Below, in pieces: positions 1 to 7,816 of a stretch of DNA of 34,965 bases. Positions within the stretch are counted from its first letter, which is position 1. The number at the start of each line of letters is the position of its first letter. The DNA is from a virus. The notes under the pieces are model-generated. The model did no database searches and was not told the DNA's origin. It saw nothing but the letters and a program-made list of their open reading frames with translations. The translations under genes were made by a program, and so were the position numbers. The stretch covers positions 1-34,965 of the IMG/VR virus record IMGVR_UViG_3300044646_000939; one strand, 5' to 3'.

Positions 1-127
1 ATACGCGCCATCATCAGATTCATGCCTTGCCCCATTGTTTGAAGTGTACGCCACCGCAGCGCACCACGCCGCCGAGCAGATCACGGACGGTCGGATGCCC
101 GCAGCCGTAGCCCTGACCGTTCCACGG
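1..127. repeat. Left copy of 127-bp exact terminal overlap
   Basis: Bases 1-127 are identical to 34839-34965. The copy lies inside coding sequence: it covers most of a small Cys-rich gene and the 5' end of the Bbp19-like gene. Joining the ends restores both genes, so the contig is a closed circle of 34838 unique bases. The length equals a common maximum k-mer, so an assembly overlap is more likely than a true direct terminal repeat; read coverage would decide. Confidence 0.97.
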
Positions 128-184
128 GCAGAGCCAGACGCATCCCTGACACGCTTGCGGAGCCTGCCACTTTGTGTCACTCAC
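20..184 (-). CDS. Small Cys-rich, probably zinc-binding protein (54 aa)
   Basis: The GTG start overlaps the TGA of the upstream phosphoesterase gene (GTGTGAGTGA). The product has Cys at residues 12, 15, 19, 28 and 43 plus His30 and His47; the early CxxC and the later Cys/His suggest one small zinc site. There is no signal peptide or membrane segment. Its TGA overlaps an ATG of the Bbp19-like gene across the circle junction (ATGA), so the three genes look translationally coupled. The gene is also present, lacking its 5' end, at 34858-34965. I do not recognise the family; a virion-assembly or host-takeover role cannot be told apart from sequence. Confidence 0.75.
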   Translation of the reverse strand: MSDTKWQAPQACQGCVWLCPWNGQGYGCGHPTVRDLLGGVVRCGGVHFKQWGKA

Positions 185-1176
185 ACCTTCTCGCCCCGGA
201 ACCAGACCGCCCCGGCCTCGTAGACGGCGAGCTCGGGCTGCAGGAGCCGTCCATCTCGGAATGACAGCACCGCGAATCCCGACGCTGAGTTGGCGGGACC
301 GGCTTCGGTGTAGTTGAATTGCGGCCCGCCGACCTCGGCGAGGGTGCCGGTGTCGACCCCGTACCTGCGGCCCCGGTAGTCGGCCCACGCGGTGCAGCCG
401 AGCTTGTGCAAATGGCCGTGGACATAGTGGGTGCCGCTCTTCAGCACCGAGTTGTAGGCGCTATGGACGCCGCCGTTCAGCGGTCGGTGCCTGACCACCG
501 TCCACCCGTCCGTCTCGGCGTTGATGTGCAGCGCCCACCCAGCCCGCCAGCGCGGGAGGTAGTCGAGCAGGGTCGAGCCTGGTAGCCCCTCCGCCTCTGG
601 CGTGTTCGCGCTCCAGTAATTCTCAAACCGCGCGTCGTGATTGCCGATCGTGCGCACCAGCCTTGCCCGACCCGCCGCTCGCTCAATCTCGGCGCAACGG
701 TCTTGGACTGCGTGGAGCTCGTCCTTCAGCGTCGGCTGCTTCTCCCACATGATGCGGGCGTGTCGGCTGATGCGAGCGCCGTCGAGGATGTCGCCGTTGA
801 GCACCACGATGTCCGGTTTCAACGCCTTGATGAGACGCAACATGGCCTCGTGAGCCGGACTGACCATGCCGGGCCAATAGTGGCAGTCGGAGGCAACGAC
901 CACCGTACCGTTCCTGACCGTCTCCGCCATGTCCCGCTCGTACTGCTCCGCTCGAGCAGCCGCGGTCGCATCAAGCGCCTTGGCCTTGTCGATCGTCGGC
1001 CCCGAAGTCGGGCGGCTGCTGGTCGATGGCATGGCGATGCCGTGCTTCTTCTCGATCGTGCGACGGCGAAAGTACACCTGCCGAATGTCTATCTTTAGCG
1101 CATCAGCCACCTTACGCGCACTTCCAAAGCGCTTCCAAGCCTCGATGATCTGCTCGTCATCTACATACTTCGGCAC
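181..1176 (-). CDS. Calcineurin-like metallophosphoesterase (331 aa)
   Basis: The metallophosphoesterase signature is present in order: DxH at residues 97-99, GDxxD at 128-132, GNHD at 178-181, and a C-terminal GHxH-type block (HGHLH, 253-257). These are the family's two-metal ligands. Residues 5-45 form a basic segment resembling a helix-turn-helix (RKVADALKIDIRQVYFRRR), so the protein may bind nucleic acid before cleaving a phosphoester. The start is GTG, three bases after the stop of the peptidase-like gene. It sits between lysis and head genes in the late operon. Phages often carry such enzymes; the substrate (nucleotide, nucleic acid or protein phosphate) cannot be read from the sequence. 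Confidence 0.88.
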   Translation of the reverse strand: MPKYVDDEQIIEAWKRFGSARKVADALKIDIRQVYFRRRTIEKKHGIAMPSTSSRPTSGPTIDKAKALDATAAARAEQYERDMAETVRNGTVVVASDCHYWPGMVSPAHEAMLRLIKALKPDIVVLNGDILDGARISRHARIMWEKQPTLKDELHAVQDRCAEIERAAGRARLVRTIGNHDARFENYWSANTPEAEGLPGSTLLDYLPRWRAGWALHINAETDGWTVVRHRPLNGGVHSAYNSVLKSGTHYVHGHLHKLGCTAWADYRGRRYGVDTGTLAEVGGPQFNYTEAGPANSASGFAVLSFRDGRLLQPELAVYEAGAVWFRGEKV

Positions 1177-1179
1177 AAG

Positions 1180-1503
1180 TCACCCGGGGTTGCTATCGAA
1201 ACTGGTCAGGGCCTGCTGCAAGAGCGACCCGAAATTGTCCACGAACTTCTCGTCATACGAAATCTTGTGCTTCATCTCATCGAGCACGGCATGGACGAGC
1301 TCGTGACAAAACACCTGCTGGAGCTCGGTGTCGCCGAGGTCATTGCGCAAATCGATGCGGTGCGTCCCGGGGTCCCACATACCGACCGCCACCTTCGGGT
1401 GCCGCCACTTGGACAGCGGGACAATGCGAACCGTGATTCTGTGACCATGCAGGTGGAACTGGCGAGGTATGGCAAGCCGCTTATGGCGGTCTAATCTAGC
1501 CAC
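1180..1503 (-). CDS. Zinc metallopeptidase-like protein, HELVH motif (107 aa)
   Basis: A HExxH zinc motif (HELVH, residues 67-71) follows a beta-rich N-terminal half, and an acidic residue 14 positions later (Glu85 in YDEKFVDNF) is a candidate third ligand. This is the arrangement of small SprT/ImmA-like phage peptidases. The GTG start lies inside the end of the spanin pair, with GGGGAG upstream, so the 5' end overlaps both Rz and Rz1. No export signal is visible, so it probably acts in the cytoplasm. Its target is unknown: repressor cleavage or capsid maturation are both possible, and neither is shown by the sequence. Confidence 0.75.
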   Translation of the reverse strand: MARLDRHKRLAIPRQFHLHGHRITVRIVPLSKWRHPKVAVGMWDPGTHRIDLRNDLGDTELQQVFCHELVHAVLDEMKHKISYDEKFVDNFGSLLQQALTSFDSNPG

Positions 1504-1934
1504 CGCTGGAGCTCCCCGAGCCGTTCGGCGTCGCGCTCGCAGGCTGCGAGGTGAGCGGCAAGAGCTGCATCAACCGCTCCCGTGTCGCTGGACTCTCCGG
1601 AGGCACCATCAACCGGGGCGGCGGTGTCGTGACCGGGCAGGGGACAGGTTTGTGAGCGCAACCGCCGAGCGAGATCAGCACCGCGGCGAGTAGCCACATC
1701 GAGCTTCGCGTCAAGTTCACGCTCAACCCCCTCGCGCCTTCGCATGTCTGCTTCATATGCGGCCTGAGCCTCGCGCAGAGCCTTTGTAGCGGCCTGCTCG
1801 GACTTGACCATGTATTCAGACCAGTCTGCCCTGACCGCCGCTGCGCCAGCCTCGTGGCCGGAGCGGTAGGCCGTCAGGAACCCGAACCAGCCAGCAGCAA
1901 GCAGGGCGACGCCAACCGCCGCCCAGACCTTCAC
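1491..1934 (-). CDS. Rz-like inner-membrane spanin (147 aa)
   Basis: An N-terminal membrane anchor (about residues 3-22) is followed by a long Ala/Glu/Arg-rich helix (about 35-100) and a Cys-containing tail, the layout of an i-spanin. A lipoprotein gene is nested inside it in another frame, which is diagnostic of Rz/Rz1. The GTG start overlaps the holin stop (GTGA). In the known mechanism, i-spanin and o-spanin link inner and outer membranes across the periplasm and fuse them in the last step of lysis. This implies a Gram-negative host. Confidence 0.85.
   Translation of the reverse strand: MKVWAAVGVALLAAGWFGFLTAYRSGHEAGAAAVRADWSEYMVKSEQAATKALREAQAAYEADMRRREGVERELDAKLDVATRRGADLARRLRSQTCPLPGHDTAAPVDGASGESSDTGAVDAALAAHLAACERDAERLGELQRWLD
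1496..1720 (-). CDS. Rz1-like outer-membrane lipoprotein spanin, nested (74 aa)
   Basis: The gene lies wholly inside the Rz frame. From a GTG at 1720 the product begins with Arg, a hydrophobic stretch and a lipobox (ISLGGC), so the mature lipoprotein starts at that Cys. The mature part is short and Pro/Ser-rich (PCPVTTPPP), as in o-spanins. An ATG at 1756 would add 12 residues and give a 33-residue leader; I prefer the GTG because it has a GGGG-rich ribosome site and yields a normal 21-residue signal including the Cys. It pairs with the Rz product. Confidence 0.82.
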   Translation of the reverse strand: MNLTRSSMWLLAAVLISLGGCAHKPVPCPVTTPPPRLMVPPESPATRERLMQLLPLTSQPASATPNGSGSSSGG

Positions 1935-2110
1935 GCCTGCGGCTCGACCTTGCGCTTCGAGTACACCGACCAGACCGCCGCAACAATTGTGGCGGCAGCG
2001 CCACCTACAGCCGCCACGGTCTCGGCATCGGCAAGGCCGCGGCCAACGAGATAGCCGCCAATGGCAGCGATGACAGCACGGACGATTCCAGCAACTTGTT
2101 CAGCGGTCAT
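1931..2110 (-). CDS. Small two-TM holin (59 aa)
   Basis: Reading from ATG at 2110, preceded by AGGTGG, gives 59 residues beginning MTAEQVAGIVRAV. Two hydrophobic segments (about 8-28 and 32-48) flank a short charged turn (RGLADAE), and the C-terminus is basic (YSKRKVE). This matches small class II-like holins of the Pam3 gp28 type. It lies between the endolysin and the spanins, as expected in a lysis cassette, and its stop overlaps the Rz start. It should oligomerise in the inner membrane and time endolysin release. Confidence 0.83.
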   Translation of the reverse strand: MTAEQVAGIVRAVIAAIGGYLVGRGLADAETVAAVGGAAATIVAAVWSVYSKRKVEPQA

Positions 2111-2130
2111 GTTCCACCTCTTGAATACGA

Positions 2131-2553
2131 TTAATTGACACTCAACCGGACAGATTTGGCATCAGAATGTTGGAAATGCGGGTACTCGCGGAACCTTTTC
2201 CACCGACCCGCCCACTCGAGACCCGCAACCTCGCCAATCTTGCCCACCTTCTGCCACGCAGGATCGGCAGCGTTCCACACCGGCTTGCCGTTCGCGAGCG
2301 GCACCACATCGACCGCCAGACTCGCAGGCTTGCCGTTGAACCGGAAGTTGTGCATCGACCGACCCGGCGGCGCATTCGTCACCCGGCGACCAGCCTTCGT
2401 CCGCCCGATGGCGTACAGCTTGGCCTGCTCCTCGTCCGATCGGTAGGTACAGGTCACCAACAGGTCGATGCCCTCAAACGCCACACGCGCAAGGAAGTCC
2501 ACGACCAGCGGCTGCATCAACGGATGCAGGTCGGTAAGCTTCCGGCTGCTCAC
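2131..2553 (-). CDS. Endolysin, L-alanyl-D-glutamate peptidase (M15/VanY-like, 140 aa)
   Basis: From a GTG start overlapping the previous stop (GTGA), the product opens VSSRKLTDLHP and carries the M15 zinc ligands: SxH (His68), Asp82 in the AVD block, and His126 in REYPHFQ. These define LD-/DD-carboxypeptidase-type phage endolysins that cut peptidoglycan stem peptides. There is no signal peptide, so release needs the neighbouring holin. The spacing between SxH and AxD is longer than the compact SxHxxGxAxD form. A longer in-frame read-through upstream has no support and overlaps the preceding gene. Confidence 0.88.
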   Translation of the reverse strand: MSSRKLTDLHPLMQPLVVDFLARVAFEGIDLLVTCTYRSDEEQAKLYAIGRTKAGRRVTNAPPGRSMHNFRFNGKPASLAVDVVPLANGKPVWNAADPAWQKVGKIGEVAGLEWAGRWKRFREYPHFQHSDAKSVRLSVN

Positions 2554-2825
2554 TTGAAGAACACCAGCGTCGCGAGGATGCCGCCCATGCCGGTCAACAA
2601 GGCGAGCGCGATCTTGATGAGCAGATGCTGGATGCCGTCCACCCGCTTGTTGAAGTCCTGCCGGGAGTGCGCAATCGTCGTGCGCAGCTCGAGGTGATCG
2701 TCGCGCAGCCGCCCATAACGCTCGGCGCACACATCCTCGTGTGACCGCAACCGACCCTCAACCTCGCGCAATCGAGACGACCAAGCTTCGGGATTCGTCT
2801 CCAAGGTCTCGCCCTCGTAATACAT
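2550..2825 (-). CDS. Small coiled-coil/C-terminal TM protein in lysis cassette (91 aa)
   Basis: Residues 15-65 are charged and predicted helical; a hydrophobic segment (about 68-88) ends at a single Lys. This tail-anchored layout resembles XhlA-type haemolysin/holin accessory proteins. It is immediately upstream of the endolysin, which starts inside its stop codon. It may be a second holin, an antiholin or a holin partner; sequence alone does not separate these. Confidence 0.7.
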   Translation of the reverse strand: MYYEGETLETNPEAWSSRLREVEGRLRSHEDVCAERYGRLRDDHLELRTTIAHSRQDFNKRVDGIQHLLIKIALALLTGMGGILATLVFFK

Positions 2826-2828
2826 GGG

Positions 2829-4490
2829 TTATCCCAACACTTCTCGGCGCGGCGCGGAGGCGGCAATCTGCTCGGCCCTGGCAAACCGCTCCGCAGCCTG
2901 ACCCGCAAGCGGAGCCGCCGCGAGCAGCTGCTGCATCTGCGCGGCCTGCTGCTCTGCCATGTCCATAGCCTCGAGCTCCTCGTCCGTCCGCAGCGCCTTG
3001 GCCGGGACATTGTTCGCCTCGGCGATGACCTTGAGTGCCTGGTCAGCGTTGATGCGCCGCAACACCTTGATGTCACCCGACGCCTGCGCCACCGGCAGAA
3101 TCGCCTCGATGGTGCGCAAGATGCCCGCTGCTTCCTCGGATTTCATCAGCCGGGCAAGCGGCCCGGTGTACTTGGGCAGAATCTCGCCACCCGCCATCAC
3201 ATAGTCGAGCAGCATCGGGGGCGGCTCCGGCAATACACCAGACGCCGACAGCAGGTCCAGCTCGCGCTCAATGATGGGGCCGACAAACTCCGACTGCTGG
3301 CGACCCATCGTAGGCCCAAGCAGAGCGCCCTTCTCCTGCGCCCGCTGCATGACCTCGGTCGCCGTCATCACCCGCGGACTCTCCACGAGAATCTGAAACA
3401 GCGTGACGAGGAACGAATCGTTCACCGCCTTGCGCTTCTGGTCGGACATCTCCATGCCGATCGGCAGGTTGCCGCCCGTCATCAAGGGTTGAACCAACGG
3501 CGTACCGTCCTCTCGGAGGTAGCCGTAGTTCAGTGCATTGGGGCGTACCGAGAAAGCATTAAGGGCTCCCTCCTCGGACAGAATGAGCGGCGGGTCGACC
3601 ATGCGGTGCGCCATCCGAAGCATGGTCTTTTCCATCTCCTGCAGTGACTTGATGTCGGCCAGAGCCTCCATCGCAGGAGAACGCCCATAAATCTCTCGCG
3701 GGCCGGTGACATACCGACCGACCGCATACGGCATCGTCCGGTAGCCACCCTCAACAAGCAGCGTCTGACCCTCGCGGGCGACATACCTGGACATATACCG
3801 CATCCCATCGGGACCGGCCTTGCCGGACCTGTACTCATCGTTCGGCTTCACGCAGTGGATGAACTCAAACAGATCGTTCGCCCGAGCGCCGTCCGCAGCC
3901 TTGATGCCTCGCGGGAGGTTGTCCGCCCAGCCCGGCACCTGCATCGCTTGCCGCGCCGTCAACTGGAAGCAGCGGTACACCGTGTCCACCCGCCCCGTAT
4001 GGTCGAGATCGATGACGATCTCGGACAGCGGGATAGCGCGGTACCGCAGCGTCACGCCGGGAATCTCGTCAATGAAGAGCGCCGAGGTGCCAAACGCGCC
4101 AAGGCTCAGATAGCACTCGAACGCCTGACTCGCGAAGTTCGCGGTCGGCGCATATCGTTGCCGGAACAGCAGGTCACGCAGGGAATCGCACCAGCGCTGC
4201 ACCTGCACATTGTCATCGAGGTCCGGGATGCCCGTATGCAGCCCGTGCCACATCTGGGTCGCGGGGGTCAGCATCGAGTCCATCGCCGCCGCGAACCGGG
4301 GCAGAGCACGTTGCGCAGTCGAGTCAAATATCTTCTCCGACCGCTTCTCGCCCGGAGTACGCTGACCGGTCATCTCGGCCATCGACGGCCAGACCCGCTC
4401 AGCGACCTCCTGCCAGTGCTGCTCCCACGTCCCACGCGCACCCTTGAGCCGGTCGTACCCCTGCAGAACGTCTTGTGCGCGTGAGTCCAT
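2829..4490 (-). CDS. Portal (head-tail connector) protein (553 aa)
   Basis: This is a T7 gp8-like connector. The N-terminus (DRLKGARGTWEQHWQEVAER) and the early block with KIFDSTAQRALPRFAAAMDS are characteristic of the podovirus head-to-tail connecting family, and about 550 residues is the usual length. I chose ATG 4490 because GGGAG precedes it by six bases; an in-frame TTG at 4502 would add four residues. The dodecameric portal sits at the capsid vertex, conducts DNA during packaging and ejection and binds terminase. The C-terminus is Gln/Ala-rich helix. It follows a 49-residue gene by two bases. Confidence 0.92.
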   Translation of the reverse strand: MDSRAQDVLQGYDRLKGARGTWEQHWQEVAERVWPSMAEMTGQRTPGEKRSEKIFDSTAQRALPRFAAAMDSMLTPATQMWHGLHTGIPDLDDNVQVQRWCDSLRDLLFRQRYAPTANFASQAFECYLSLGAFGTSALFIDEIPGVTLRYRAIPLSEIVIDLDHTGRVDTVYRCFQLTARQAMQVPGWADNLPRGIKAADGARANDLFEFIHCVKPNDEYRSGKAGPDGMRYMSRYVAREGQTLLVEGGYRTMPYAVGRYVTGPREIYGRSPAMEALADIKSLQEMEKTMLRMAHRMVDPPLILSEEGALNAFSVRPNALNYGYLREDGTPLVQPLMTGGNLPIGMEMSDQKRKAVNDSFLVTLFQILVESPRVMTATEVMQRAQEKGALLGPTMGRQQSEFVGPIIERELDLLSASGVLPEPPPMLLDYVMAGGEILPKYTGPLARLMKSEEAAGILRTIEAILPVAQASGDIKVLRRINADQALKVIAEANNVPAKALRTDEELEAMDMAEQQAAQMQQLLAAAPLAGQAAERFARAEQIAASAPRREVLG

Positions 4491-4492
4491 CG

Positions 4493-4642
4493 TCACTCCC
4501 AAAGCAGGAAGTAGCCGTTCTCGAGCGCGAGATTGTCTCCGTTCTCGGCTACGAGGTTGCCGACAGGCTGGTCGTCACCCGTCCCGTCACGCCGCAGCGT
4601 GCGGTCAGCGGTCCGCTCCTGACTGCGCGGCCAAGTACGCAT
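4493..4642 (-). CDS. Small hypothetical phage protein (49 aa)
   Basis: ATG at 4642 overlaps the TGA of the upstream gene (TGATG), and the stop is two bases from the portal ATG. The product starts MRTWPRSQERTADRTL and ends with a repeated-looking block (LVAENGDNLALENGYFLLWE), a type of short C-terminal phrase found in small phage proteins beside structural genes. There is no membrane segment. Function unknown. Confidence 0.72.
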   Translation of the reverse strand: MRTWPRSQERTADRTLRRDGTGDDQPVGNLVAENGDNLALENGYFLLWE

Positions 4643-4929
4643 CAGAACCCCGGAGACGGGATACGAAGCGCCTGAGCGTAGACCGCTGTCGCCGTCGCGA
4701 TGTTGGCGCGAATCTCACCAGCGCCCAGCTCGAAGATGCCACCGCCAGCCGCAGTCAGAGTCACATCCGCGCCGACATCCTGCGCGGTGCCGTTCGGCCC
4801 CTTGCACTGCAGTTTCACGGTGCCGCCGCCGAAGGTTGCCTCAACGCGGAACTCGCCGCGACCACCCGGCCATGCGAACCACGAGCCAGTCGCGCTGGCG
4901 TTGGATACGAGTGTGATAGCCGTCGCCAT
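4642..4929 (-). CDS. Small beta-rich structural-type protein (95 aa)
   Basis: The product is rich in Ala, Gly, Thr and Val with alternating polarity (SWFAWPGGRGEFRVEATF, GGTVKLQCKGPNG), suggesting a compact beta-sandwich, and has no signal or membrane segment. It lies between the fibre-like protein and the portal. Small proteins of this kind next to portal genes are often minor virion components. I cannot assign a specific role. Confidence 0.7.
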   Translation of the reverse strand: MATAITLVSNASATGSWFAWPGGRGEFRVEATFGGGTVKLQCKGPNGTAQDVGADVTLTAAGGGIFELGAGEIRANIATATAVYAQALRIPSPGF

Positions 4930-4939
4930 AGACTCTCCG

Positions 4940-5668
4940 TTAGGCCGCTACGGCCTTGATGACTGCGAAAGAAAGGACCACGGCCTCCGAGAGGTTGCCG
5001 GCGGTCTGACAGTTGAACAGGGTGATGGAGCAGGAACCCGCAGCTACCGCGCCAGCACTCACCAGGTACGCACCCGCCGTGCCGCCGCTCTTCACGCTCA
5101 CCACCACCACATCGGTTGCCGCGATCGCGCTGTTCGTCAGCGTAAACGCTACCGGGGTCTGGTGCGCCAAGGTAGCCGCGTCCATCGTGATGGTGCCGCA
5201 AATCTTGTTGAGCGTGACGCCGGTTGCCTTGCTGGTGAGCTGCGTGACCACGCCACCCGCGCCGGTCGCATACCCCACCCCAGCAGTCGCCGAGTCGGAC
5301 TGCGCCGCGTTCTTGAAGGTCACCGCGCCCGTGAGGGTCGATGCGCCCGTGACAGAGAGGGTGCCGGCGGCCGTGACGTCGCCAGCTTTGGTCACTTGGA
5401 ACCGCGCTGCGCCACCGACCAGCAGGTTGATGAGCATCGAACCCGCAGCCGAGGCCGTGTCGGTCACGTCCATCTTGATGGCCGAGAAGGTCGTCGCGAC
5501 GTTGTTCCATGTCTGGATGAGGTCGGCCACGGATGCGCTCGTCAGCACTTTGCCGGTCACCTTCTTCGTCTCGCCAGCACTGGTGTCGACGATGGGCAAC
5601 ACATCGACCGCCGAATCGACATCGATCTGGGCAAGCGAGTTGAACTGACTGATGCGCTTCGTAGCCAT
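4940..5668 (-). CDS. Fibre/decoration-like structural protein (242 aa)
   Basis: Residues 1-50 (MATKRISQF ... VDVLPIVDTSAGETKKVT) match the opening of the second fibre-like protein at 15458-16303 (KISQL ... TEVLPIVQGGSTVKVS), indicating a shared virion-anchoring module. The rest is Ala/Thr/Val/Gly-rich beta sequence with short repeats (AGTLSVTGASTLTGAVTF). There is no catalytic motif. It stands beside terminase and portal rather than with the tail genes. It may be a secondary fibre, capsid fibre or decoration protein. Confidence 0.72.
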   Translation of the reverse strand: MATKRISQFNSLAQIDVDSAVDVLPIVDTSAGETKKVTGKVLTSASVADLIQTWNNVATTFSAIKMDVTDTASAAGSMLINLLVGGAARFQVTKAGDVTAAGTLSVTGASTLTGAVTFKNAAQSDSATAGVGYATGAGGVVTQLTSKATGVTLNKICGTITMDAATLAHQTPVAFTLTNSAIAATDVVVVSVKSGGTAGAYLVSAGAVAAGSCSITLFNCQTAGNLSEAVVLSFAVIKAVAA

Positions 5669-5862
5669 TAGCCGCCCAGAAGCTTGGTCGTCGCCACCCC
5701 ACCAGCCTGCTGTGTGCTAGGCGTGGACATCATCGAGGCCGCTCGACCACGACGCCGACGCAGGCGGGTCGATTCGATCTCGCGCTGCTTCGCCACGTCA
5801 GTCTCAGGCGGCGGGGGAGGTGCCTCAATCTTGGGCATCTTCGGCTTGAACAGACCAGACAT
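5668..5862 (-). CDS. Small basic Pro-rich phage protein (64 aa)
   Basis: ATG 5862 is preceded by GGAGG at five bases. The product opens MSGLFKPKMPKIEAPPPPP and contains a basic run (RLRRRRGRA). Short proteins with this Pro-rich opening are common near terminase and internal virion genes in podoviruses. The stop overlaps the ATG of the next gene. A minor virion protein is plausible but unproven. Confidence 0.75.
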   Translation of the reverse strand: MSGLFKPKMPKIEAPPPPPETDVAKQREIESTRLRRRRGRAASMMSTPSTQQAGGVATTKLLGG

Positions 5863-5892
5863 AGACACCTCCGACTCGATATTGGCGCGAGT

Positions 5893-7263
5893 CTATCCCA
5901 AGACGCTGTAATCTGCTACCGCCGCCCCAGCACGGGGCGCTCTGACCGTCCCACGGAACGGCCGACGACCCTTGGCAAGGTATCGCAGCGCGTCAGCATA
6001 GTGGCTCGTCCAGTCGTGCAACGGCCTGTCCTTGAACCGCTGGCCCTTCTCGTCGTACTCGCGCCGGTACTGCCGGATGGCGTCGATCGCCCGTGTCATC
6101 CGCGCTCGAGCATCGTCTGCCGTCTCGCCGGGGAACGGGTCGGGCGTGGCATTCCACTCAACCACCGGCAGCATCTGGCGCACCGCCTGGATGCCATCGT
6201 CCACCGCGTCAGCATCGAGGATGCGAGGCTTGAGCCCATACCCTGCCGCGGTCTCGAGGCGCGACTTGCCGCTACCCCACTCCTTCACCGCGCCATCGTG
6301 CGGCCAGATATGGTCGGCGTAGACGTAATCCATCGCGAGCAGCTTCTTGGCGTACCACTCGAGGCCGACGCCGGAGCCTTCCAGCACGTTGATGATGCGT
6401 ATTTTGTGACCGACGAACTGGTAGAACCAGACCACCGTCGAGTCGCCGATGCCGATGTCCCATGCCGTCCCGACCGGCTGGCCGATGATGTGCGGGTATG
6501 GCCCGATGCGCCCACCCTGATCGGCCGAGGTGATGGCGTCGCCGTAGTACGCACCCGGAATGGCCGCATCAAAGTCGCAGTAATACTCCTGCCGGATGAT
6601 GGCCTCGGCTTCCTTTTCACCGCGCTCGTTCTTCAGCTCCTTGCGCTCGCGCTGGATGGTGTCGAGCGGGATCGCCTTGGTGTCCTCGACCGTCAGCACC
6701 TGACCGAACCAGTCGGGGTCCTGCTGGGCGTACTCGACGAGCCGAGCAAAGTGATTGCGACCTCGAGGTGTCGAGATGAAGATGGCCCAGCCGTTGTTCT
6801 CCGCGAGGATGGGACGCAGGAACGCCCACGCATTGGGGTCGGCCATGGCGTACTCGGAGAACACCACGCCAACCGGAGGCGAGCCGACCAGCGAGTTGTA
6901 GTTATCCGAGCCGACTACCTGCCAGGTCGAGCCGTTCTTGAACCGGATGAACATGTCCTGTTCGCGGGTCGTCTCGCGCAGCTCGGCGGGGAATGCGTCG
7001 TCTATGCGCCGCCTGCCGGTGTGGGGGTTGACCGCATCCCAGATCGCTTTGCGCGACTGATTGGCCTGCGGGAGCATGTGCCAGATGCTACCCACCCGCA
7101 TCATGGCCGAGACCGCCGCCCAGTGCAGGCTGATGTCGTCCTTGCCCGATCGTCGATGCCACGACAGCGCGAGCCGCTTGCACCCACCTTCCATCGCACC
7201 CCATGCGGCCATCTGGTACGGACGCGGGAGCCAGCCGTTGGCCGGGAGCTCGATGTCAGGCAT
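5893..7263 (-). CDS. terL: Terminase large subunit (456 aa)
   Basis: The ATPase domain has a Walker A-like SWHRRSGKD (residues 34-42, the HRRxGKD form of phage terminases), Walker B VVFSEY with catalytic Glu137 and the STPRG coupling motif (164-168). The RNase H-like nuclease domain has AWDIGIGDS (Asp269, Asp274) and a C-terminal HYADALRY acid. The motor pumps DNA through the portal and cuts concatemers. The start overlaps the end of the small subunit gene by eight bases. Length is slightly short but both domains look complete. Confidence 0.94.
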   Translation of the reverse strand: MPDIELPANGWLPRPYQMAAWGAMEGGCKRLALSWHRRSGKDDISLHWAAVSAMMRVGSIWHMLPQANQSRKAIWDAVNPHTGRRRIDDAFPAELRETTREQDMFIRFKNGSTWQVVGSDNYNSLVGSPPVGVVFSEYAMADPNAWAFLRPILAENNGWAIFISTPRGRNHFARLVEYAQQDPDWFGQVLTVEDTKAIPLDTIQRERKELKNERGEKEAEAIIRQEYYCDFDAAIPGAYYGDAITSADQGGRIGPYPHIIGQPVGTAWDIGIGDSTVVWFYQFVGHKIRIINVLEGSGVGLEWYAKKLLAMDYVYADHIWPHDGAVKEWGSGKSRLETAAGYGLKPRILDADAVDDGIQAVRQMLPVVEWNATPDPFPGETADDARARMTRAIDAIRQYRREYDEKGQRFKDRPLHDWTSHYADALRYLAKGRRPFRGTVRAPRAGAAVADYSVLG

Positions 7264-7642
7264 CCGTCAGCCGCTTGACCGTGACCGTGAGACCGACATT
7301 CCCGCTGTGGTCGAGGTCGAGCTTGTCGCCGTAGCGCTTGGGCTTGAGCTTCGAGGCCACCCACTTGCGAGCGTCGACCATGATGCGCTTGTGGTTCGCG
7401 TCGATGTCGGGGTTGTCGGCGATTTCAACCAACTGGTCTGCGTGAGACTCAGCCTGAGCTTCCCGCGCGCGCGTGTATTTCTCCAAGAATCCCGGATGCT
7501 TAGACAGCCATCCGAACACGGTGGACATGGCTGGCATGTCGGCATCCTTACAGATGCGGTTGAGCGACTCCCCTATGGCGAGTCTTGAGCAGATGAGATC
7601 GACCACCTCATCGCCGTAGTCTGTGGGCCTTCCGGCTGGCAT
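7256..7642 (-). CDS. terS: Terminase small subunit (128 aa)
   Basis: Starting at ATG 7642 (overlapping the previous TGA), the product begins MPAGRPTDYGDEVVDLIC, followed by an HTH region (ESLNRICKDADMPAMSTVFGWLSKHP, about 26-51), a central helical part (EKYTRAREAQAESHADQL) and a basic C-terminal part (KLKPKRYGDKLD). This is the organisation of small terminase subunits that recognise packaging sites and recruit TerL. The adjacent terL gene supports it. Confidence 0.9.
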   Translation of the reverse strand: MPAGRPTDYGDEVVDLICSRLAIGESLNRICKDADMPAMSTVFGWLSKHPGFLEKYTRAREAQAESHADQLVEIADNPDIDANHKRIMVDARKWVASKLKPKRYGDKLDLDHSGNVGLTVTVKRLTDA

Positions 7643-7815
7643 CACTTCTTCGGCATGAGCCTACGGGCTGCCGCCCCCTTGCCTGCCTTCTGAGCCGCTG
7701 TCCGAGCCGTGCTCAGAGCGATGGCGATCGCCTGCTTCTGCGGTCGACCGGCCTTCATCTCGGCCGAAATGTTCCGGCTGATGGACTTCTGGCTGTAGCC
7801 TTTCGTCAATGGCAT
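7642..7815 (-). CDS. Small basic phage protein, DUF6496-like (57 aa)
   Basis: ATG 7815 opens MPLTKGYSQKSISRNISAEM; the rest is Lys/Arg/Ala-rich (AGRPQKQAIAIALSTAR). The pattern K/R-S-Q-K-x-I-S-x-N-x-x-x-E-M...GxPQKQAxAIAL is a recurrent small phage family. The stop overlaps the terS start (TGATG). Strong positive charge suggests nucleic-acid contact, but the role is unknown. Confidence 0.78.
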   Translation of the reverse strand: MPLTKGYSQKSISRNISAEMKAGRPQKQAIAIALSTARTAAQKAGKGAAARRLMPKK

Positions 7816-7816
7816 G

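Noticed and set aside
1-127. Attachment site or true direct terminal repeat
   Set aside because: The repeat lies at the exact contig ends, covers coding sequence and has the size of a common assembly k-mer; no integrase is present.
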